Below are positions 22,181 to 30,243 of a stretch of DNA of 30,362 bases, in pieces. The stretch lies in assembly GCF_046035435.1 (NCBI RefSeq), contig NZ_JBFNFH010000020.1. The stretch is one strand, 5' to 3'. The translations under genes were made by a program, and so were the position numbers. The stretch's first letter is position 1. The number at the start of each line of letters is the position of its first letter. Below the pieces are notes generated by a model. It had not been told where the DNA came from. It searched no databases and was given only the letters and a program-made list of their open reading frames with translations. This DNA is from Helcococcus bovis. GTDB taxonomy: Bacteria > Bacillota > Clostridia > Tissierellales > Peptoniphilaceae.

Positions 22181-23860
22181 ATGGAACATTTTAAGGATGC
22201 TTTCAAAAAAGAATTTGGAAAAAATAATCAAGAAAATTTTGGAAATATTTTTAATGAAATAGATTTAAAAATGAAAAATAAATTTAGAAAAGGTCAAAAA
22301 ATTGCTGCAATAATTATTTCTTTAATTTTTGCTTTAGTATATTTTTATATTTTTCTACCACCGCTAAACATAAGATCTATTGAAACTTGGATTTTTGTTA
22401 TTTTAACATTTACAATATTTGTTTCAATAAGTGGAAAAGCGTTTAAATCTTACAAATTATTTAGAGGAGTTTTAGTTGGTTTAATATTATTAATGTTAAT
22501 TCTAAAAATACCTGGATTAAAAATTTTTAATTCTAGATCATACGCTAATATTATAAAAATTGAAAATTCAAAATTTGAAAATGATATTGCTCAATTGCCA
22601 ATAAATAAAATACCAACCATTGATAGAGATTCTTCTATTAAATTAGGATCAAGAAAAATGGGTGAGCTTTTAGATTTAGTTTCTCAATTTGACATTGATG
22701 ATACTACATATACACAAATTAATTACAAAGATCAACCTATAAGGGTAACACCTTTGAAATATAATGGATTTATTAAATACATTTTCAATATGAGTCAAGG
22801 ATTACCTGGATACTTAAAAGTAGATATAGTAAATGGAAATACCGAACTTACAAAACTAGATAATAAGATTAAAATTTCAAAAGAAGATTATTTCTTTAGA
22901 AATGTATGGAGATATGCTAGATTAAGATATCCTTCAGAAATTTTTGATAATATAAGTTTTGAAATTGATGAAAATGGTGTGCCATATTGGGTAATTCCAA
23001 CTTATCAACCTAAAATATTCATATTCGATGGATTAGATGTAAATGGAGCAATATTAATAAACGCATCAACCGGAGAGCATACAAAATATGATCTAAATAA
23101 TATACCAAAATGGTTAGATAGAATTTATGAAGCCGACAATATTATAGAACAACTAGATTGGAATGGTCTATATCAAGGAGGATATATAAATTCTCTATTT
23201 GCTCAAAAAAATGTATTAAAAACAACAGAAGGCTATAACTATTTAGCATTAAATGATGATGTTTACTTATATACTGGTTATACTTCAGTAGCAGGAGATG
23301 AATCAAATGTTGGATTTATATTGTCAAATATGAGAACAAAAGAAACAAAATTCTATCCTGTTTCATCTGCAAAAGAACAATCCGCAATGGAATCTGCAGA
23401 AGGTGCTGTTCAAGAAAAAAAATATAAATCAACATTTCCACTACTACTTAATATAAAAAATAAACCTACTTATTTTTTATCATTAAAAGATAATGCAGGA
23501 TTAATAAAACTTTACGCATTTATCGATGCACAAGATTATCAAAAAGTCTCAGTGGGAAATACTGTAGCACAAGCACTATCAAATCATTTAGGTAATTCAA
23601 ATTCTATTCAAGATAATGATAAAAAAGATGATAAGAAGAAAGAAGAATTATCATTGGAAGGTGAAATAACAGATATTAAACAGGTTGTTATTAAAGGAAA
23701 TACACATTATTATTTCACATTAAATAGTAGTAATGAAATATTTGTAAGTGATATTTCTTTATCCGAAAAATTACCATTCTTAAAAGAAGGACAAAACATA
23801 AAATTCCAATATGAAAAAGATAATATAAATAAAGTAATTATTATCGAAGAAATAAAATAA
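22181..23860 (+). CDS. Conserved membrane protein of unknown function with C-terminal OB-like domain
   Basis: I do not recognise the family by name. The 559-residue protein starts with about 45 polar residues, then three membrane spans (IAAIIISLIFALVYFYIFL, WIFVILTFTIFVSISG, GVLVGLILLMLILKI). A long extracytoplasmic part follows, with repeated strand-rich segments reminiscent of PepSY-type folds (GYLKVDIVNGNTEL; GAILINASTGEHTKYDL). A charged, Lys/Asp-rich linker near residue 485 leads to a final domain of about 70 residues (EGEITDIKQVVIKGNTHYYF) that looks like a small OB-type beta barrel. TAGGAGGT precedes the ATG. It is divergent from the bofA-like gene and convergent with the ATP synthase operon, sharing the terminator at 23862-23930. 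Confidence 0.7.
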   Translation: MEHFKDAFKKEFGKNNQENFGNIFNEIDLKMKNKFRKGQKIAAIIISLIFALVYFYIFLPPLNIRSIETWIFVILTFTIFVSISGKAFKSYKLFRGVLVGLILLMLILKIPGLKIFNSRSYANIIKIENSKFENDIAQLPINKIPTIDRDSSIKLGSRKMGELLDLVSQFDIDDTTYTQINYKDQPIRVTPLKYNGFIKYIFNMSQGLPGYLKVDIVNGNTELTKLDNKIKISKEDYFFRNVWRYARLRYPSEIFDNISFEIDENGVPYWVIPTYQPKIFIFDGLDVNGAILINASTGEHTKYDLNNIPKWLDRIYEADNIIEQLDWNGLYQGGYINSLFAQKNVLKTTEGYNYLALNDDVYLYTGYTSVAGDESNVGFILSNMRTKETKFYPVSSAKEQSAMESAEGAVQEKKYKSTFPLLLNIKNKPTYFLSLKDNAGLIKLYAFIDAQDYQKVSVGNTVAQALSNHLGNSNSIQDNDKKDDKKKEELSLEGEITDIKQVVIKGNTHYYFTLNSSNEIFVSDISLSEKLPFLKEGQNIKFQYEKDNINKVIIIEEIK

Positions 23861-23861
23861 A

Positions 23862-23935
23862 AAAGATGCTATATTAGGCACATCCTATTTCCATCAGGGA
23901 CTAGGACTAGTGCCTTAGATAAGCATCTTTTTTTA
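23862..23935. terminator. Long multi-stem terminator shared by two convergent units
   Basis: AAAGATGCT (23862-23870) pairs with AGCATCTTT (23922-23930), GGCAC (23877-23881) with GTGCC (23910-23914), CCTA (23884-23887) with TAGG (23902-23905), and TTCC with GGGA around an ATCA loop. T runs lie on both sides. Four stacked stems are more than a terminator needs. Confidence 0.85.
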
Positions 23936-24346
23936 AATTTTATTTTTTTTAGTTGTAGATTTAAGTTTATTAAATGCTCTAGATAAGTTAGCTTCCGCCA
24001 TGTGAAACTCTTTACTACTATTTTTTTCTCTAATTTTACGTAAAGCTTCTGCTTCAGCCCTCTTTATTGCATTTATATCTATTTTATCAGGATCTTCACA
24101 TCTGTGAACTAAAACTAATACATTTCCTTCTTCAATTTTAATTAACCCTCTTGTAACTGCTGCTTTTATGTCTTTTCCACCAGCTGGTCTAAATGTCATA
24201 ATACCAGGTTCAACTTCTGATATAGTATTTCTATGATTAGCTAAAATACCATATTGTCCATTTTCAATTGGAATCATTACATGTTCACATTCTCCATCAA
24301 AGTAAATATGATCAGAAGCATATATTTTCAAATTAAATGTATTCAT
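23933..24346 (-). CDS. atpC: F1 ATP synthase epsilon subunit
   Basis: The epsilon subunit joins gamma to the c-ring and can inhibit ATP hydrolysis. The 137 residues begin with the expected beta-sandwich (FNLKIYASDHIYFDGECEHV, GQYGILANHRNT) and end in an alpha-helical part rich in charged residues (KRAEAEALRKI to the C terminus). It is the last gene of the operon; its start overlaps the beta-subunit stop by one base, and its stop lies at the edge of the shared terminator. Confidence 0.93.
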   Translation of the reverse strand: MNTFNLKIYASDHIYFDGECEHVMIPIENGQYGILANHRNTISEVEPGIMTFRPAGGKDIKAAVTRGLIKIEEGNVLVLVHRCEDPDKIDINAIKRAEAEALRKIREKNSSKEFHMAEANLSRAFNKLKSTTKKNKI

Positions 24347-25752
24347 TAATTTTCACCTTTAATTTTTTCAGCCTTTTCAATAACTTCTTCAATTGTACCA
24401 ACATTGAAAAATGCTGCTTCTGGATATTGATCCATTTCACCATCTAAAATAGCCTTAAATCCTTTTATTGTATCTTCTAATTTTACATATTTACCATCTA
24501 ATCCAGTAAATTTCTTAGCAACGTGTGTAGGTTGTGATAAGAATCTTTGAATTCTTCTAGCTCTATAAACTATAGCTCTATCTTCTTCACTAAGCTCATC
24601 CATACCTAAAATTGCAATAATATCTTGTAATTCATTATATTTTTGCAAGGCTTCTTGAACTCTTCTAGCTGTTTGATAATGTTCTTCTCCTACAATTTCC
24701 GGTTCCAAAATTCTTGATGTAGAATTTAATGGATCAACTGCAGGATACAAACCTTGTTCAGCAACTTTTCTTGATAAAACTGTTGTCGCATCTAAATGTG
24801 AAAATGTTGTTGCAGGTGCAGGGTCTGTCAAGTCATCAGCAGGAACATAAACAGCTTGAACAGATGTTACAGATCCTTTCTTTGTTGATGTAATTCTTTC
24901 TTGTAATTGCCCCATTTCTTCTGCAAGAGTTGGTTGATAACCTACAGCGGATGGCATACGACCAAGTAATGTAGAAACTTCTGAACCAGCTTGTACAAAT
25001 CTGAAAATATTATCAATGAATAAAAGAACATCTTTACCTTCTTCATCTCTAAAATATTCCGCCATTGTTAATCCTGTAAGGGCAACTCTCATTCTAACTC
25101 CTGGAGATTCATTCATTTGTCCAAATACTAGTGCTGTTTTATCTATAACTCCTGATTCATTCATTTCTAACCATAAGTCGTTACCTTCTCTAGATCTTTC
25201 ACCAACACCGGTAAATATTGAATATCCACCATGTTCTTGTGCTACGTTATTAATTAACTCTTGGATTAAAACTGTTTTCCCTACACCAGCACCTCCAAAT
25301 AGTCCTATTTTACAACCTTTTGGATATGGTTCTAATAAGTCTATAACTTTAATACCTGTTTCTAGAATTTCTACAGCAGGACTTTGATCTTCAAATTTTG
25401 GTGCATCTCTGTGAATTAACCATTTTTTTACATTTTGATCTAATTCAGCCCCTTTGTCTATTGGCATACCTAGAACATTAAACATTCTTCCTAGTGTAAC
25501 ATCTCCAACAGGCACTCTAATTCCAAATCCATCCCTATCAACTATCATATCTCTATTTAGCCCTTCACTACCTGAAAGCATAATACATCTAACGATGTTT
25601 CCTCCGATATGTTGAGCTACTTCCATAACTTTTAATTCATTTCCAACTTTTGTAGATAAGGCTTCTTTAATTCTTGGCAAATTTGCACTTTTTTCAAACT
25701 CAACGTCAACTACTGGTCCTGAAATTGCAATTATTTTTCCTTGTTCTTTCAT
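24346..25752 (-). CDS. atpD: F1 ATP synthase beta subunit
   Basis: This is the catalytic subunit. The 468 residues show the beta-barrel start (GKIIAISGPVVDVEFE), the P-loop GGAGVGKT (153-160), the catalytic Glu in GVGERSREGNDLW, the Walker B region DVLLFIDNIFRF, the DELSEED-loop (GMDELSEEDRAIV) and the signature PAVDPLNSTSRI. It overlaps the gamma gene by four bases (ATGA) and epsilon by one, so translation of all three is tightly coupled. Confidence 0.98.
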   Translation of the reverse strand: MKEQGKIIAISGPVVDVEFEKSANLPRIKEALSTKVGNELKVMEVAQHIGGNIVRCIMLSGSEGLNRDMIVDRDGFGIRVPVGDVTLGRMFNVLGMPIDKGAELDQNVKKWLIHRDAPKFEDQSPAVEILETGIKVIDLLEPYPKGCKIGLFGGAGVGKTVLIQELINNVAQEHGGYSIFTGVGERSREGNDLWLEMNESGVIDKTALVFGQMNESPGVRMRVALTGLTMAEYFRDEEGKDVLLFIDNIFRFVQAGSEVSTLLGRMPSAVGYQPTLAEEMGQLQERITSTKKGSVTSVQAVYVPADDLTDPAPATTFSHLDATTVLSRKVAEQGLYPAVDPLNSTSRILEPEIVGEEHYQTARRVQEALQKYNELQDIIAILGMDELSEEDRAIVYRARRIQRFLSQPTHVAKKFTGLDGKYVKLEDTIKGFKAILDGEMDQYPEAAFFNVGTIEEVIEKAEKIKGEN

Positions 25753-26657
25753 ACTTTCTTTGCCTTTCTTCTGTTTTGTTTCATTACTTTTGCACCAGCA
25801 CTTACTTCTGTAATTTCTTGAGTGATAGATGCTTGTCTTACTCTATTATATTCTAAAGATAAGTCATCTAAGATTTTATCAGCATTTTGATTTGCTGAAT
25901 TCATAGCATTCATTCTAAAATCTAATTCACTACAATAACTGTCTACTAAAGCACCATAAATAAACCCAACGATGTAATTTTCAGTAAGACTTTCTAATAA
26001 ACTTGATGAATCCGAAGTGAATTCAAATTCATTTTTTACAACTTCTTCTTCTAATTTTTTTGAATCTTCAAAATAATCTCTATGAAACGGTAAAAGTCTT
26101 GTTAGTTTAGCTTCAGCTCCTGCTTTACCATCAAAATCTGTATACACTATAAATATCTTCTTTATCCTTCCAGAATTATATTCATCAAGTAAAATTTTTG
26201 CAATTTGTCTAGCTTCTTCCATTGTTGGTGCCTGTGCACTATAATGAAAATCTTTTTCATAATCTAACCCATGTCTATTAAAATATTGTCTACCATATTC
26301 TCCAACTATAAAATATCTTGAATCATTTTCATGAGAAATTTCTCTAGATTTATTTATAATATTATGATTATAGGCCCCAGCTAAACCTTTGTCAGCTGTT
26401 ATAACAAGTACTCCATATGTCCCATTAACAAACTGATTTTTATTAAGCGGATATAAATATGGACTTTCAATATCCTTTACGGTTCTGAATATTCTCTTAA
26501 TTTCTTTTCTAAGCGCATAAAAATATGGTCTAGTATCATCTAAAGATTTTTTTGCTTTTTTAATTTTTGTTGAAGAAATTAAATACATTGCATTTGTTAT
26601 TTTTCTTGTATCATTAATACTTTTTATTCTTGATTTTATTTCTTTTGCACTTGACAT
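25749..26657 (-). CDS. atpG: F1 ATP synthase gamma subunit
   Basis: Gamma is the rotating central shaft. The 302 residues begin KEIKSRIKSINDTRKITNAM (the conserved N-terminal helix that runs through the alpha-beta ring), contain VITADKGLAGAYNHNI, and end in the paired C-terminal helix (MNAMNSANQNADKILDDL, then ITQEITEVSAGA). AGGATTAA precedes the ATG. It starts six bases after the alpha stop and overlaps beta by four. Confidence 0.95.
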   Translation of the reverse strand: MSSAKEIKSRIKSINDTRKITNAMYLISSTKIKKAKKSLDDTRPYFYALRKEIKRIFRTVKDIESPYLYPLNKNQFVNGTYGVLVITADKGLAGAYNHNIINKSREISHENDSRYFIVGEYGRQYFNRHGLDYEKDFHYSAQAPTMEEARQIAKILLDEYNSGRIKKIFIVYTDFDGKAGAEAKLTRLLPFHRDYFEDSKKLEEEVVKNEFEFTSDSSSLLESLTENYIVGFIYGALVDSYCSELDFRMNAMNSANQNADKILDDLSLEYNRVRQASITQEITEVSAGAKVMKQNRRKAKKV

Positions 26658-26663
26658 TTAATC

Positions 26664-28388
26664 CTACTTTCCTTGATTTAAATATTCTTTTGCAAGTGAA
26701 ATTATTTCATCCTTTGTATAATCAAGTAATTGTCCTGTTGATTCAATTTCTTGATAAATACCTGGATTCTTCATATTAATATAATTAATAATTTCATTCA
26801 TTGTATTTTTAATATTTTTTTCTTCAACATCAAGTAAAACTTGTGATAATGAAACTACCAAAGTAATTACTTGTTCTGATTGATTTAATGGACTATATTG
26901 ATCTTGTTTTAATAATTGCATCAATCCCTTACCAAATTTCAATTGTTTCTTTGTTGTTTCATCTAAATCACTTGAAAATTGTGTAAATATTTCCATTTCT
27001 CTATATTGCGCTAGTTCCAGTCTCAATGTAGAAGCAGCTTTCTTAACAGCTTTTGTTTGAGCAGCCCCACCAACACGAGAAACTGATAAACCAACGTTAA
27101 CAGCTGGTCTTTGTCCTGCAAAGAATAAATCACTTTCTAAGAAAATTTGTCCATCTGTAATAGAAATAATATTTGTTGGAATATAAGCCGATACGTCTCC
27201 AGCTTGTGTTTCAACAATTGGCAATGCTGTAATAGAACCACCACCATTATCAGCAGACATTTGCGCTGATCTTTCTAATAATCTTGAATGTAAATAAAAT
27301 ACATCCCCTGGATATGCTTCACGTCCTGGTGATCTACCTAATAACAATGAAATTGTTCTATAGGCGATAGCATGTTTTGATAAATCATCATAAACGATTA
27401 AAACATCTTTACCTCTATCCATGAAGTATTCTGCAATTGCTGTTCCCGAATAAGGAGCAATATATTGCATAGATGCAGGTTGACTTGCTGTTGCAGCAAC
27501 TATAATTGTATAATCACTAGCCCCGTGTTTTGCTAAATTTTCTGATATTTGTGCGATTGAGCTTGCTTTTTGCCCAATAGCTACATAAATACAAATAACA
27601 TCTTTACCTTTTTGATTTACAATTGTATCTAAAGCGATAGCTGTCTTACCTGTTTGTCTATCACCGATAATTAACTCCCTTTGTCCTCTACCAATTGGAA
27701 ACATACTATCTATAGCTAAAATACCTGTTTCCATAGGTCTAGAAACTGGTTTTCTTTCTAAAATTTCTGGTGCAGGTTTTTCAATTTGATAATACTCTTC
27801 TGGAACAATATCTCCTAAACCATCTATTGGTGATCCTAAAGCATCAACAACTCTACCAATCAATTGTTCTGATACTCCAACACCAGCAGTTCTATTTGTT
27901 CTTCTTACTTCATCACCTTCTAAAATTTCTGAATCTTTTCCAAAAATAACACATCCAATATATTCTTTTTGAATATCTTGAACTAGTCCTTTTTCACCGT
28001 TTTCAAAAACTACAATTTCTCCATAAGTAACGTGCTTTAATCCACTGATAACAGCAATACCATCACCTACTTCTTCAACGTAACCAACTTCTTTAGCAAC
28101 AACTTTTGGACTCCATTCCTTAACACTTTGTCTTAAAAGCGGCATAAAATCATCTGTTTCAGTTGTAACTTGTTCAATATTATCTCTTAATTGTTCTACT
28201 TTACCTATTGTAGACCAGTCGTAAACATCTGACCCAACTTGTAAAACTAAACCATCAACAATGCTATCGTCATATTTCCAATCAAATTCAACTTTGTTAT
28301 ATCTTTTGTCTATAAATTTTTCTAACTTATCTAATTGCTCTTTTGTAGGTTTTTCATTACTTCTTAATCTAACTACTAACTTACTCAT
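26664..28388 (-). CDS. atpA: ATP synthase alpha subunit fused to a delta C-terminal domain
   Basis: At 574 residues the protein is about 70 longer than a usual alpha. From about residue 95 it is a normal alpha: beta barrel (GDGIAVISGLKHVTYGE), P-loop GDRQTGKT (242-249), and SRVGGAAQTKAVKKAA. Residues 1-72 match the C-terminal domain of the delta (OSCP) subunit: KPTKEQLDKLEKFIDKRY, then DGLVLQVGSDVYDWST and GKVEQL, lining up with the delta motif G-x5-GD-x3-D-x-S-x2-G-x-L. No atpH gene exists between atpF and atpA, where it is normally found, and the gene starts overlapping atpF by eight bases. The delta N-terminal domain and the usual alpha N-terminal helix that binds it are both absent. GAGGATATTA precedes the ATG. 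Confidence 0.95.
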   Translation of the reverse strand: MSKLVVRLRSNEKPTKEQLDKLEKFIDKRYNKVEFDWKYDDSIVDGLVLQVGSDVYDWSTIGKVEQLRDNIEQVTTETDDFMPLLRQSVKEWSPKVVAKEVGYVEEVGDGIAVISGLKHVTYGEIVVFENGEKGLVQDIQKEYIGCVIFGKDSEILEGDEVRRTNRTAGVGVSEQLIGRVVDALGSPIDGLGDIVPEEYYQIEKPAPEILERKPVSRPMETGILAIDSMFPIGRGQRELIIGDRQTGKTAIALDTIVNQKGKDVICIYVAIGQKASSIAQISENLAKHGASDYTIIVAATASQPASMQYIAPYSGTAIAEYFMDRGKDVLIVYDDLSKHAIAYRTISLLLGRSPGREAYPGDVFYLHSRLLERSAQMSADNGGGSITALPIVETQAGDVSAYIPTNIISITDGQIFLESDLFFAGQRPAVNVGLSVSRVGGAAQTKAVKKAASTLRLELAQYREMEIFTQFSSDLDETTKKQLKFGKGLMQLLKQDQYSPLNQSEQVITLVVSLSQVLLDVEEKNIKNTMNEIINYINMKNPGIYQEIESTGQLLDYTKDEIISLAKEYLNQGK

Positions 28389-28857
28389 TAATATCCTCTT
28401 CCGTATGATCTAAGAAGTCATCATATACATTACCATTTAATAATGCTAATTTAGCTGCTGCTTCTACAACAACTTCTTTTAAGTCTTTTCTAGTATTTCT
28501 AATTAAAGTATCTCTTTCTAATTTAGCTTTAATTCTAGATTGTTCTATAATTTTTTCACCTTCAGCTTGAGCAGTTTCAATTTTTAAGTTAGCTTGTATT
28601 TGAGATTCTCTAATAGCTTCATCTTTGATTTCTTTAGCTTCTCGATGAATTGAAGCTAGTTTAGAATTTCTTTCTTCTAATAAAGCTTGAGCATCTTGTA
28701 GTGTCTTTTCTTTTTCTGTGTCTAAGTTTTTATAATGTGCTTCTCTATTTTCTATGAATTCACTAATAGGATTAAATAGTAATTCATTTAATAAAATTGC
28801 AAGTAATGCAAAGTTGAAAACATGAAGTAAAATATCTTGCCAGTTAATTCCTAGCAT
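28381..28857 (-). CDS. atpF: ATP synthase b subunit
   Basis: This is the peripheral stalk subunit. The 158 residues have one N-terminal membrane span (ILLHVFNFALLAILLNELLF) and then a long charged helix (roughly 30-135) that forms the coiled-coil dimer, with an ending that would meet delta (KEVVVEAAAKLAL). The length is ordinary, so it is not fused to delta as in mycobacteria. GGAGGTG precedes the ATG. It lies 19 bases after atpE and overlaps the alpha fusion by eight. Confidence 0.95.
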   Translation of the reverse strand: MLGINWQDILLHVFNFALLAILLNELLFNPISEFIENREAHYKNLDTEKEKTLQDAQALLEERNSKLASIHREAKEIKDEAIRESQIQANLKIETAQAEGEKIIEQSRIKAKLERDTLIRNTRKDLKEVVVEAAAKLALLNGNVYDDFLDHTEEDINE

Positions 28858-28876
28858 TTTTCACCTCCAAAATTTT

Positions 28877-29245
28877 CTATAATACAAATATTACTAATAT
28901 TGAAACGATTAACGCATAGATTACAACAGTTTCAACGAATACCAAACCGATCATCAATGCTGATCTTATTTTTCCTTCAGCTTCCGGTTGTCTTGATATA
29001 CCATCTGCAGATTTAGCAATAGCTAACCCCATACCGATACCACCACCTAAACAAGCTAAACCAATAGCAACACCAGCTGCTAAAGCTTTTGATCCGATTG
29101 AACCATAAACTTGTGATGATTCTACTAAAGATGTATTTGGTACTTGTTCATTATTTGCAGCACTTGCTACTCCACCAAAAAACATAAAACTTGATACTAC
29201 CATTACAGCTAATAATAATGCTGCTAATTTATTTGATTTTTTCAT
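28877..29245 (-). CDS. atpE: ATP synthase c subunit with N-terminal signal peptide
   Basis: This is the ring subunit that carries ions. The two-helix hairpin lies at about residues 52-122, with the loop RQPEAEGK and the ion-binding Glu105 in FVETVVIY. Before it are about 50 extra residues: a basic start (MKKSNK), a hydrophobic core and an A-S-A site at 27-29, which look like a cleavable signal peptide, plus about 20 polar residues. Most bacterial c subunits are 70-90 residues with no signal. The Gln typical of Na-binding rings in helix 1 is Met (GIGMG) and the residue after Glu105 is Thr, so the coupling ion is unclear. AAGGAG precedes the ATG. Confidence 0.93.
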   Translation of the reverse strand: MKKSNKLAALLLAVMVVSSFMFFGGVASAANNEQVPNTSLVESSQVYGSIGSKALAAGVAIGLACLGGGIGMGLAIAKSADGISRQPEAEGKIRSALMIGLVFVETVVIYALIVSILVIFVL

Positions 29246-29268
29246 TTATTTCTCCTTGAATATTTAAT

Positions 29269-30072
29269 TTAATTTTCAACATGTTCAACATGTCTTTCTG
29301 ATACTTCTCCATAATAAATTGATGTTAATAATGTTAAAACGTAAGCCTGAATTACCGCATGTAACAATGTAAACATTACAGCTACAATTACTGGTAAACC
29401 AATACTTAAGAATAATGAATGATATACTAAATCCATTACTAATAACCCACTTATCAATGCCCCAAATAATCTAAAACTCATAGATACTGGAAGTGAAAAG
29501 TCTTTTAATGTTTTTAGAACTCCCTTAAATCCATTTGATGTTAATCCTCCAGACATAATAAATAAGTATGATAAACAACCCATTGCAATCGCTGCATTCA
29601 AGTCTGAAAGTGGAGCTGGTAATGTGACAGAATTTCCCTTAATAGAAATTACTTGAATCCCTGAAAGTTCAAATAACGTACCTATAAATATGTAAATTCC
29701 TGCTGCAAATATATATCTTGACAACAATTTATATTTATGCGGACTATTTGAAATTGCAAGATTCTTAAATGTCATTACAACTTCTTCTAATATTAATTGA
29801 AATTTGCCTGGAACTCTCTTAAATTTAGGAATCACAAATATTCTTACTATAAGTGAAAATATAAATATAATCCCAGTAACAGTTATTGCAGATATTACAG
29901 AAGGATTTACATTTATTATTCCAAATAAACTTATCTTATCAATTTCATGTAAAACAGCTTCCTTCATCGCATCTTTTAATTCGTGTCCACCATGATGTGA
30001 ACCAACTAAAAAACTACCTGCTAAAGAAAGAATCGCAACAAATATCAAAAAATATCTGATTTTTTTCTTCAT
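29269..30072 (-). CDS. atpB: ATP synthase a subunit
   Basis: This is the membrane stator that forms the ion half-channels. The 267 residues contain several hydrophobic spans and the essential Arg201 in SMSFRLFGALISGLL; the Asn usual three residues after it (RLFGN) is Ala here. PAPLSDLNAAIAMG matches the fourth span region. The N terminus (MKKKIRYFLIFVAILSLAGS) is signal-like, followed by a His-rich stretch (GSHHGGH). AAGGGG precedes the ATG. It is the first gene of the operon; no atpI lies upstream. Confidence 0.95.
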   Translation of the reverse strand: MKKKIRYFLIFVAILSLAGSFLVGSHHGGHELKDAMKEAVLHEIDKISLFGIINVNPSVISAITVTGIIFIFSLIVRIFVIPKFKRVPGKFQLILEEVVMTFKNLAISNSPHKYKLLSRYIFAAGIYIFIGTLFELSGIQVISIKGNSVTLPAPLSDLNAAIAMGCLSYLFIMSGGLTSNGFKGVLKTLKDFSLPVSMSFRLFGALISGLLVMDLVYHSLFLSIGLPVIVAVMFTLLHAVIQAYVLTLLTSIYYGEVSERHVEHVEN

Positions 30073-30116
30073 TTATTCCCCTTTCTATATTTTTATTTTT
30101 TGTGAATTTTAAACAC

Positions 30117-30148
30117 AAAAAATACAAGAACTCCTTTGAGCTTGTATT
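30117..30148 (-). terminator. Terminator-like hairpin in the ATP synthase leader
   Basis: AATACAAG (30121-30128) pairs with CTTGTATT (30141-30148), and inner CTC/GAG extends the stem. On the minus strand six T follow (30117-30122). It lies between the promoter at 30168-30196 and atpB. Directly after it TTTTTTGTG and CACAAAAAA form a second stem that shares the T run, so the two cannot fold together. Confidence 0.75.
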
Positions 30149-30167
30149 GTTCAAATATTCATTATTG

Positions 30168-30196
30168 ATTATACTCCTAAAATTTCAAGTATTCAA
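30168..30196 (-). promoter_or_regulatory. ATP synthase operon promoter
   Basis: On the minus strand TTGAAT (30191-30196) and TATAAT (30168-30173) are exactly 17 bases apart. Transcription should start near 30161, about 90 bases before atpB and about 12 bases before the leader hairpin. Confidence 0.7.
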
Positions 30197-30229
30197 TAAA
30201 ATTAAAATAAATTTTAACAATACTTTTAA

Positions 30230-30243
30230 TGAAAAAGTTTACA
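30230..30243. promoter_or_regulatory. cre-like site upstream of the ATP synthase promoter
   Basis: TGAAAAAGTTTACA matches the CcpA consensus at 13 of 14 positions and differs from the ptsH-linked site at one base. It lies about 34 bases upstream of the -35, where CcpA can activate. The rest of the window edge to 30362 is AT-rich with no gene. Confidence 0.4.

Noticed and set aside
3627..23907. The 11-base word GGGACTAGGAC shared by the minus strand at 3627-3637 and the terminator at 23897-23907.
   Set aside because: Eleven-base matches are expected by chance in 30 kb, and the flanks do not match.
28877..29245. Assignment of the ATP synthase as Na-translocating.
   Set aside because: The helix-1 Gln of Na-binding rings is Met here; Glu105-Thr106 alone does not decide the ion.
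23933..30072. Reading the missing delta gene as evidence for an N-type ATPase.
   Set aside because: Gene order is that of a standard F-type operon and there are no atpQ or atpR genes; the fusion explains the missing delta.
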